Source: an uncultured Lewinella sp.
GTDB lineage: Bacteria > Bacteroidota > Bacteroidia > Chitinophagales > Saprospiraceae
Assembly: GCA_938021455.1 (NCBI GenBank)
Contig: CALIGP010000031.1
Coordinates: 1 to 6,720, forward strand
Length of the DNA: 6,720 nucleotides
Direction of reading: 5' to 3'
In this document: in pieces, positions 1 to 6,055 of the stretch
How positions within the stretch are numbered: the first letter of the stretch is position 1
How the letters are laid out: the number at the start of each line of letters is the position of its first letter
Translations under genes and position numbers: made by a program
The notes under the pieces: model-generated
Told to the model about the DNA's origin: nothing
Database searches by the model: none
Seen by the model: only the letters and a program-made list of their open reading frames with translations

Positions 1-35
1 CACAGCGGGTAGGAGATTTTCAGCATTCGAAATTT
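1..35 (+). other. Left-edge sequence with an open frame into gene 1
   Basis: These bases hold no stop in the frame of gene 1, so gene 1 may extend to the left. In the other forward frames, a TAG at 10-12 or a TGA at 44-46 could end an upstream gene, in the second case overlapping the ATG at 36. AGGAGA at 11-16 is purine-rich but 19 bases from the ATG. No promoter is recognisable. Confidence 0.5.
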
Positions 36-1088
36 ATGCGATCTGAAAAAGATACTGACTTATCTGAAAGCAGCCTCCCTAAAGACACTATTTCTTATCC
101 CAATCTGGATGCAGCTCAACCGGACAAACCGGTTGGTTCCAACGGTCTTGACTATGGACAGTACTGGTATGATACCTGCCGGGCAATTGACGTACCGATT
201 GACCTGTTCAACGCCATTTCACCGGCCATTAGTAGCAAAGTAGGGCCTGACGAAAAAGGAGACCTGGAATTACTCGCGCACAGCCGGACGGTAAGTACCA
301 GTGCGATAAAAACGGCCCAGGGAGGAGCGGGGACCAATGAGTTTTCGGTCGTCGTTAGTAACCGGATGCCCATCGCCAACACACGCTGTACCGCGCATCT
401 GGTATCCTTCGAAAATATGGCCGAATTTCTACCGACGGTGGATAGTGCTGGCCACTACCAGCCAGGTAGTAACCCGGATGGAGCCAAGTACATTCGGCTG
501 GCAAGCCTCTACAGCTGGAGCTTTACCTCCATCGACCCGAAAGAAACCTTCACTCAACTCTTGGAAAACCTCGACGTAGGATCACTTCGTATTCCCGACA
601 AAGGGGACACGAATCCGGACGTTGCCGCACCATTGGCCCTGGGCTATACGGCCCTGAATCACCTTACCCGGCAGGGAGACAAAACGGTATCCTGGTATCG
701 AGGGCCTTTTGTTCCCATTGCGGAGCCCGCCATCTTCGAACCGGTTCCGGACCCGACCAGTAGTACCGTAGTGCAACCGCTTCTCTCTGCCGACCAGGCC
801 GTTCGCTACAACCCCGACACCGGTATGCTAGACGTGAGCTACGCCGCCGCCTGGAAACTCGGCCAGCTACTGGCTGTACAGAACAAGGCTTTCTCTCAGG
901 TCCTCTATAATTGGAAGCGGATCAATACGCAAAAAACGGTCCTTTCGCTCGAGCGCCAAATCCTCCGCGACAAAACGGCTCACGCCCTGCAAGGAGTAGG
1001 GGAGGAGAACCACGACACCGCCACTCTCCACGCCGCTGCCGCAGCTCTGCTGGCGGGCCCCCTGAAAGCACACCTGCAACCCAAATAA
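36..1088 (+). CDS. Conserved hypothetical protein, front-part module of a two-gene split family (possibly 5'-partial)
   Basis: A 350-residue protein of unknown function. Residues 1-38 are polar and low in complexity, like a linker. Conserved-looking blocks follow: VVVSNRMP at 105-112 leading to HLVSFE at 121-126, RLASLYSWSF at 154-163, a TRQGDKTVSWYRGPF block at 211-225, and RYNPDTGMLDVSYAAAW at 257-273 leading to LYNWKR at 290-295. From memory, these blocks occur in long uncharacterised bacterial proteins in which the product of the next gene forms the C-terminal part. No signal peptide, membrane helix or catalytic motif is seen. The start is uncertain: the frame stays open from position 3 to the ATG, and the AGGAGA at 11-16 lies 19 bases upstream, too far for a ribosome binding site. 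The true gene may therefore begin before the window. The last 30 residues are alanine-rich. Coding status is firm; function is unknown. Confidence 0.87.
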   Translation: MRSEKDTDLSESSLPKDTISYPNLDAAQPDKPVGSNGLDYGQYWYDTCRAIDVPIDLFNAISPAISSKVGPDEKGDLELLAHSRTVSTSAIKTAQGGAGTNEFSVVVSNRMPIANTRCTAHLVSFENMAEFLPTVDSAGHYQPGSNPDGAKYIRLASLYSWSFTSIDPKETFTQLLENLDVGSLRIPDKGDTNPDVAAPLALGYTALNHLTRQGDKTVSWYRGPFVPIAEPAIFEPVPDPTSSTVVQPLLSADQAVRYNPDTGMLDVSYAAAWKLGQLLAVQNKAFSQVLYNWKRINTQKTVLSLERQILRDKTAHALQGVGEENHDTATLHAAAAALLAGPLKAHLQPK

Positions 1089-1127
1089 CCTCCTCTCCCC
1101 AAGTCCTGACAAGACAAACAGACGACC
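1089..1127 (+). other. Same-frame spacer between genes 1 and 2 with two in-frame stops
   Basis: This 39-base (13-codon) spacer keeps genes 1 and 2 in phase. The TAA ending gene 1 (1086-1088) is followed by a second in-frame stop, TGA at 1107-1109. The rest reads through to the ATG at 1128. There is no Shine-Dalgarno sequence, hairpin or promoter-like element. This is the arrangement expected if a fused gene had been split, or if two genes had been placed close together by chance in phase. Confidence 0.7.
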
Positions 1128-1955
1128 ATGGCAACCTTAATTCAAAGACAAACCCACCATACTAATCTTCACGCGCTGGCAACCAATCCTAAAGCCTTGA
1201 CGGCTATCCACGATGATACGGAGGTGCCACCTCTTGTGCTCGATTGGTTGGCTAAGCTCAAAGCCCTTCAGGGTGTCCCGTTCAGTTACCTGATTGCAGA
1301 CCCGCTCTTGTTGCCGGTAGAGTCTATCCGGTTTTTTCAGGTTGATCCTAATTGGATGACTGCACTAGTGGAAGGCGCTTTCAGTATTGGTACGGCCACC
1401 CAGGGAGACGCGGCCCACGATACAGTGATGCTGGCTAAGGTGCCGAGCCTGGCCCCGGGGGAATTAGTGAGTGGTTTTCTGCTGCGCTCAGAGGTTGTCA
1501 AAGGCTGGGCTAACCTTGGTGTCATCGTTTACGATGCCGCAGGAAATGTGTTACCCAACATCATAGAACCAGTGCATTTGTCTGATACCGTCTTGCTGAT
1601 CATGGTGAGTGGGGCAACTGCATTGGACAGTGTAGCCATCCACGAACATCCCGAAGGGCTTCACTTCGGGGTTAATCTTCCAGAGCATCCGGGAGACAAA
1701 GCAACCAAGTCGCTCCGCTACGTAGTTGCGCCGGAGGGAAAGCAGGCCGGTGAAGAGATCAAAACACCAACTCAACCGGAAGTCGAGGTCCCCTTCAGGG
1801 ACACTAAACTCCGCACCGTCGCTGCCAGTCAGCTAGCGACGAGCCTGCAGGACGCCCTGGAAAAAGCGAAGGCTGCCGGGCCATCCTTCACGGCTGCAGA
1901 GTTTGCCCTCGAAATGATTGAGGGAGTACAATCGGTCAACTTCAAATCAGTCTAA
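1128..1955 (+). CDS. Conserved hypothetical protein, back-part module of the split family
   Basis: A 275-residue protein of unknown function that starts 39 bases after gene 1 and in the same frame. Key blocks are LQGVPFSYLIADPLLLPVES at 47-66 running into IRFFQVDPNW at 67-76, VEGAFSIG at 81-88, GFLLRSEVVKGW at 116-127, and HEHPEGLHFGV at 172-182. A C-terminal block, AEFALEMIEGVQSVNF, sits at 257-272. I recall the pattern GVPF-YLVPD-LLPPESIRFF, then GFLLRS-VV-GW, then PEGLHFG from long hypothetical proteins in many bacterial phyla, usually fused behind a module like gene 1. Residues 185-255 look like a variable spacer ending in an amphipathic helix. There is no signal peptide, membrane segment or known enzyme motif. 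The ATG has no Shine-Dalgarno sequence, as is usual in Bacteroidota. The product probably pairs with that of gene 1; this is inference from the remembered fusion. Confidence 0.9.
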   Translation: MATLIQRQTHHTNLHALATNPKALTAIHDDTEVPPLVLDWLAKLKALQGVPFSYLIADPLLLPVESIRFFQVDPNWMTALVEGAFSIGTATQGDAAHDTVMLAKVPSLAPGELVSGFLLRSEVVKGWANLGVIVYDAAGNVLPNIIEPVHLSDTVLLIMVSGATALDSVAIHEHPEGLHFGVNLPEHPGDKATKSLRYVVAPEGKQAGEEIKTPTQPEVEVPFRDTKLRTVAASQLATSLQDALEKAKAAGPSFTAAEFALEMIEGVQSVNFKSV

Positions 1956-1990
1956 GCTCCTAGAACAATGCTACTGCAAGTTCCCCTTTG

Positions 1991-2005
1991 CACCTGCGTC
2001 CGCGC
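1991..2005 (+). repeat. Copy 1 of a GC-rich intergenic motif shared by two spacers
   Basis: CACCTGCGTCCGCGC lies in the 77-base spacer before gene 3. It matches CACCTGCGCTCCGTGC in the spacer before gene 4, except for one inserted base and one substitution. On the opposite strand it reads as a GCGCGGACGCAGGTGC string, which resembles the ACGGAGGCGCAGAG-type short intergenic repeats that I recall from several bacterial genomes. An A-tract (2019-2025) follows, then the ATG at 2033. The role is unknown. Confidence 0.45.
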
Positions 2006-2018
2006 CTCTTACCAAACT

Positions 2019-2025
2019 AAAAAAA
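2019..2025 (+). promoter_or_regulatory. A-tract upstream of the gene 3 start
   Basis: Seven A residues end seven bases before the ATG at 2033, and no Shine-Dalgarno sequence is present. In Bacteroidota, A-rich sequence just upstream of the start commonly supports translation initiation without a purine GGAGG motif. This supports the start at 2033; the regulatory role itself is inferred. Confidence 0.35.
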
Positions 2026-2032
2026 CGCTCTA

Positions 2033-5000
2033 ATGTCAACTCCCACCTCCTTATACCTTCCCATTGATGTCGAAGCATTCTGCGTAGGAGCTTTTGATGA
2101 GAGAGGTAAAAATGGTTCGACCGGCACCCAAGGTTTTGCTCGCTTCTCAAATGATTTTTCCAAGCTACCCTATAAAAATAGAGATGGTCAAATTCAAAAC
2201 GGCAAAAAAGCAGCGGTTGGCTCCATCGTTTATCCAGGTTTTTTTCAGGAAAACCCAGAAAATGGGGGAATGAAAACGGGCATCCATTTGCACTGGGCCT
2301 TACCCGACGCATTGGCCCACGGAGAAGCAGATGAATCAGGCCATATTGAGTTTCGTGAAGCCCCCAACCGTTGGCTTGTTGTCCGCATCCTAAAAGACAC
2401 TAAAGCAACTGATGGAAATCCCGATCTAAGCGCCTGGGTGGTGGCCAGTGATCAACTTTGGGACCGTGGTTCGGACACACCCAACGCGCAGAACCATCCC
2501 AGCCAGGCTGTCCCCGTTATACCGCTGGAGGGAGATTCTGGTAATAAAGCATTCCGGGAACTTGGTCGGGTACATAACTATGCTGAGTGGACAGAGCCTG
2601 GGGCCGCCAACGCCTTTCCGCGAACAACGGCCGTTGGCTACGGAGAACCTACTTTTGCGGCCGCTTATGCACACAGTCAGAACGTATTTGGCTTTTATGA
2701 CCCCTTAGAGCAGCACACCTTAGACGACTCTACTAAAGAGCAGTCCTGGGAAGTAGCCTATTTCGTCTCTGGTTGGTATTCCGACCCTCAGAGCGATCCA
2801 ATTACCCGTTTAGACCTGCCTGCGGGGGCCTCTTACGCTGATAAAATGGCACAGCTGAAAGCTACCTATAAATGGGCATTCCCCCCCGTTGAGGGCGCTG
2901 ATTTTCCAAGCCATACTTTCTGCCATGGCCTCATTTATAATCTGGAATGGAACCCCAGTCGTGTGTACGTTAAGTCCCGTCCGAAAAGCAAGGTAAAAGT
3001 AGCGATTGGAAACAATACTGCCGAAGCGCTGTCTGCGCTCATTGCCAACCAGGCCGGAAATATTGATACTGGTCATCTGGAAACAACGCTCAACTTACTA
3101 CAGCAGGGTCTGCTCGCTCAGATTGATCAACCCGGTGGCCTTGGTGCCGCCGAGGAAAAGATTCACGAAGCCACCTTTGGCCGTGTTGCCGCCGGGCCAA
3201 TGTGGTTGGTGAAACGTAAAGATGCTGACAAAGCACAACGACAGCAAAGACCCAAAGATCCTGCTAAAGTACAACAGCAGCAGGCTGATATTGCCAACAG
3301 CCTCTTAAAAGCTTCGGCGACGAATCTGGCGGCTTTGCCGAAGGAGGTAGCGATTTTACTTGATACCCTCAACGAACAACAAATAGGTGTTGATCGCTTA
3401 TTGAAAGAGCTGGAAAGCCGGCGCGGACAACTCTTTGTGGATTGGTATAAGTACATGGTGCTCGAATATCCGCAAACAGGAAGCTTTAATCCGGACAACA
3501 GCATTGACGTTAACAAAGCCTACGATTATTTACAAACGGAAGCGGGAGATATTGCCGGAGATAATTATGACGACACCGGAGGGCAAATGGCACTGTTAAA
3601 CCAACTGACCGAAGGAATCACTGTCCTCAAAGAAGCCATTGCTTCAGCTATCAAAGCTACGAATTCTAAAGACCTGGAATTGGTAAAAGTGGAAGCACCT
3701 CGCTACTGGCAACCTCATGACCCCGTAGTGATGGTCTCCGGCGTAGATCTGGAAGCTCCTCAACGCCACGGCGGCGATGGCCGATTCGATGAGCAAGGGT
3801 GCTTATTGTGCCGCGTTTCAGGCCAGCTGGTTTCCAGTATGAACGTGTCAGGGAAAACCGTAGGTACTGCCCAATTGCCCCCATTGACTGGCCCGGCGAG
3901 ACCTCCGGTCTATACAGAAGAGTTGGGCAAGCTCCTGGACGAAGCCTTTTTCCTCCTGCCACAAGACGGCCTGTTGCTCGCTACTGCTGCCGGAGACATC
4001 TCCCTGGCGAGTGATATCGTAACCGCTCAGGCCAATTTTTTAAGCGGCCAGAAAAATCCGGATCAGGTAATCAATTTCAGTGGAAATATCCCCAGCTCTC
4101 TGGCAATGAAAGACTGGGGTGGTGCTGAGGGAGAAAACCCCTGGATTCCGCTGATGATGCAATGGCGGGTAGATTTTGATCCCGTAATGCCAATAAAGCC
4201 AAACAATAGGGGAGGGGATACTGCTTATCCTGAGGACCTCATCACCAGTAACTTCAAGGCCGATGATGCTGCGATGGCCGTCGAGTTGGTAAGTAACAAG
4301 CCGCCTGGGGAATGGACCTCCCGACAATCTTACGAAGGGGGTATTTTACTGTCGACGAATACTGAAATTAGTATTCGTGAGCAGGCAAGTGCCTTCATCA
4401 AAAACTACCCGGAAGACGAGAACACACAAGCTCTTAAAGAATTTTTGGACTACCTAAAAACCAACCGACTGCCCAATCAGAGCCAGGCACTGAGCGGCTT
4501 CAATGAAGCCCTCCTGATGCGAGAGCTTGGAATGCAGATGCCCGTTAATGATCCTCTTTCTCCCGGCGGATTACACGAACGATTCATCAATGGCGAATTG
4601 CCAAAAGTGATCGGACGAATGAATATAAACGCTCCCATGCCACTCAATTATTTTAATCCACTACGGGCCGGGAACCTGAAAATTTCTAAAATCCGCATTA
4701 TTGACGCCTTTGGTCAGTATCAGGATATCGATTCTCCGGAGATGATCATCTCTCATAATCTACAACCGGTAATGGCTAGTGAGGATAACCTGGTAGCTTT
4801 ACCTCCACGTATTACCCAGCCGAGCCGACTAATGTTTCGGTGGCAGTCAGCACTCGACGACTCACTGGAATCGAATAGCCATCCAGCTACCACCCCGGTC
4901 TTCGGTTGGGTGTTGTTCAACCACCTCGACGATTCCCTGGCCGTGTATGATGGAGAAGGAAATGCTTTGGGAAGTTTTAACCTACGTGGACCGGTCTGGC

Positions 5001-6004
5001 AGAGTGCTCCTGGACATGAAGAAAGCTATGGTACGACCGACCCTTCCCTTGTCCTTAAGGGGCTTACGAATACCCCCGCTAATGTCCACTTGAAGCACTT
5101 TGTAAATGGTGTTTACGCAAAGATTAAAGACGGAAAACTGGATTACCTGGAGGCGATGTTGGCGGCGATTGATCGTAGCGTCACCACCATTGACCCCAGT
5201 CGGGCGAAGCAGCATCAGGGACTCAGTGTTCTGGTGGGCCGTCCGCTGGCATTGACCAGGGCTTCATTGAAGCTGGAATTAGACGGCTTACCTGCACTCG
5301 ACCAAAGCTGGTCAGCCTTTAAAAACACGATTAATGAAGACACTCCATTGCCTTATGAATCGCGCGAGACTGCGGGCTTCACGAAGGTGAAATTCCCCGT
5401 TCAGATTGGGGATTTGAGCAAAATGAACGATGGCCTGATCGGCTACTTCACTACGGACAAAGCGGATTCCCGGCCCGAGGACTACAACACTTTTTATGCA
5501 CCTGCTATTGTCCATACTGACCATATAGGAAAAGGAGTTGAAGCCCCCGGATTTGACCATCTTCAATTGACCCCCTCTTACGGGATAATAACTGAAGCTG
5601 GGGAGGTGAACGGGGTTAATTATAAAAAAGTGACTTCCCAGACGACGGAGAACAGCCAGTACCTAACGATGCTGGTGGATCCCCGAGCTGCGATCCATGC
5701 TACTACCGGCATTCTCCCCACCAAAAGCATTGAGATTCCGCCAGATTTGTATGCGGATGCTTTGGCCAATTTGGCCGTGACTTTTCTCACGGCTCCCCTG
5801 CTCACCAGCTCCCATAAGCTGGCCATTCCTCTGCCTAAAGAAGAAGGTTTTGCCTGGAGCTGGATTACGAATGAAAACAATAATTGGTCGGCAAATAGTA
5901 AGATTGCAACGGTTAATCCCCGTGCTGCTTTCGACTATCCGCCAGTGGTGGTGGAAGAGGGGTGGTTGCAATTACGGGCGAAAAAGGAAGGGAGCAGTTC
6001 ATAA
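2033..6004 (+). CDS. Giant conserved hypothetical protein (1323 aa), beta-rich with a central helical/coiled-coil segment
   Basis: A very large protein of unknown function, probably the core of the cassette. The N-terminal part (1-320) is beta-rich, with GIHLHWALPDAL at 83-94, PNRWLVVRI at 111-119, FCHGLIYNLEWNPSRVYV at 296-313 and VAIGNNTAEALSALIA at 323-338. Residues 345-470 are mainly helical, with a QQRPKDPAKVQQQQ stretch at 404-417, a heptad-like section at 440-465 and a GQLFVDWYKYM block at 465-475. Later blocks are YWQPHDPVVMVSG at 558-570, PWIPLMMQWRVDF at 703-715, SQALSGFNEALLMR at 817-830, PLRAGNLKISKIRIIDAFGQ at 876-895, PPRITQPSRLMFRW at 924-937, NSHPATTPVFGWVLFNHL at 948-965, HQGLSVLVGRPLAL at 1061-1074, IGDLSKMNDGLIGYF at 1125-1139, LVDPRAAIHATTGILP at 1214-1229 and GFAWSWI at 1272-1278. 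From memory these match uncharacterised proteins of similar size. No secretion signal, membrane helix or recognised active site is visible; the CxxC at 590-593 stands alone. Confidence 0.95.
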   Translation: MSTPTSLYLPIDVEAFCVGAFDERGKNGSTGTQGFARFSNDFSKLPYKNRDGQIQNGKKAAVGSIVYPGFFQENPENGGMKTGIHLHWALPDALAHGEADESGHIEFREAPNRWLVVRILKDTKATDGNPDLSAWVVASDQLWDRGSDTPNAQNHPSQAVPVIPLEGDSGNKAFRELGRVHNYAEWTEPGAANAFPRTTAVGYGEPTFAAAYAHSQNVFGFYDPLEQHTLDDSTKEQSWEVAYFVSGWYSDPQSDPITRLDLPAGASYADKMAQLKATYKWAFPPVEGADFPSHTFCHGLIYNLEWNPSRVYVKSRPKSKVKVAIGNNTAEALSALIANQAGNIDTGHLETTLNLLQQGLLAQIDQPGGLGAAEEKIHEATFGRVAAGPMWLVKRKDADKAQRQQRPKDPAKVQQQQADIANSLLKASATNLAALPKEVAILLDTLNEQQIGVDRLLKELESRRGQLFVDWYKYMVLEYPQTGSFNPDNSIDVNKAYDYLQTEAGDIAGDNYDDTGGQMALLNQLTEGITVLKEAIASAIKATNSKDLELVKVEAPRYWQPHDPVVMVSGVDLEAPQRHGGDGRFDEQGCLLCRVSGQLVSSMNVSGKTVGTAQLPPLTGPARPPVYTEELGKLLDEAFFLLPQDGLLLATAAGDISLASDIVTAQANFLSGQKNPDQVINFSGNIPSSLAMKDWGGAEGENPWIPLMMQWRVDFDPVMPIKPNNRGGDTAYPEDLITSNFKADDAAMAVELVSNKPPGEWTSRQSYEGGILLSTNTEISIREQASAFIKNYPEDENTQALKEFLDYLKTNRLPNQSQALSGFNEALLMRELGMQMPVNDPLSPGGLHERFINGELPKVIGRMNINAPMPLNYFNPLRAGNLKISKIRIIDAFGQYQDIDSPEMIISHNLQPVMASEDNLVALPPRITQPSRLMFRWQSALDDSLESNSHPATTPVFGWVLFNHLDDSLAVYDGEGNALGSFNLRGPVWQSAPGHEESYGTTDPSLVLKGLTNTPANVHLKHFVNGVYAKIKDGKLDYLEAMLAAIDRSVTTIDPSRAKQHQGLSVLVGRPLALTRASLKLELDGLPALDQSWSAFKNTINEDTPLPYESRETAGFTKVKFPVQIGDLSKMNDGLIGYFTTDKADSRPEDYNTFYAPAIVHTDHIGKGVEAPGFDHLQLTPSYGIITEAGEVNGVNYKKVTSQTTENSQYLTMLVDPRAAIHATTGILPTKSIEIPPDLYADALANLAVTFLTAPLLTSSHKLAIPLPKEEGFAWSWITNENNNWSANSKIATVNPRAAFDYPPVVVEEGWLQLRAKKEGSSS

Positions 6005-6021
6005 ACCTTGCCCTTCAACCA

Positions 6022-6051
6022 TTTTTTCACCTGCGCTCCGTGCAAAAAAAA
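6022..6051 (+). other. T6 / GC core / A8 inverted arrangement before gene 4
   Basis: Six T residues (6022-6027) plus CAC can pair with GTG plus the A-tract (6044-6051), with one bulged C at 6043 and a nine-base loop. A smaller hairpin with a three-base loop is also possible at 6032-6044. The A-tract ends four bases before the ATG at 6056. The order (T-tract first, A-tract last) is wrong for an intrinsic terminator on either strand. It may modulate initiation of gene 4, or simply be an A-rich leader beside the repeat motif. Confidence 0.3.
6028..6043 (+). repeat. Copy 2 of the GC-rich intergenic motif
   Basis: CACCTGCGCTCCGTGC lies in the 51-base spacer before gene 4, with the same orientation and relative place as the copy before gene 3. 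It is followed directly by eight A residues and the start codon. The spacer between genes 1 and 2 has no copy. Confidence 0.45.
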
Positions 6052-6055
6052 CATT

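Noticed and set aside
911..1165. 84-codon + strand frame bridging the gene 1/gene 2 junction
   Set aside because: The translation is arginine/proline/serine-rich out-of-frame sequence. A programmed frameshift is not needed because genes 1 and 2 are already in the same frame, and no slippery site is evident.
1956..2032. Bacteroidota-type promoter (TAnnTTTG) before gene 3
   Set aside because: No TAnnTTTG element is present in the spacer; CCCTTTG at 1984-1990 lacks the leading TA and a matching upstream TTG.
1971..2312. 113-codon open frame on the − strand across the start of gene 3
   Set aside because: It covers a spacer and the conserved N-terminus of gene 3. The product looks like an antisense shadow and has no recognisable domain.
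2881..2887. Run of seven C residues inside gene 3 as a possible phase-variation tract
   Set aside because: It encodes part of a Phe-Pro-Pro sequence, is short for a contingency tract, and the gene is intact on both sides.
3163..3516. 117-codon open frame on the − strand
   Set aside because: It lies wholly within gene 3, its product is rich in S, C and R with no motif, and the + strand has strong coding character here.
3800..3815. CxxC (residues 590-593 of gene 3) as a metal site or redox motif
   Set aside because: It is a single CxxC with no second pair and no thioredoxin-like or zinc-finger context.
6005..6055. Intrinsic terminator after gene 3
   Set aside because: The only possible hairpin is preceded by T residues and followed by A residues, the reverse of a terminator, and no T-run follows it on either strand.
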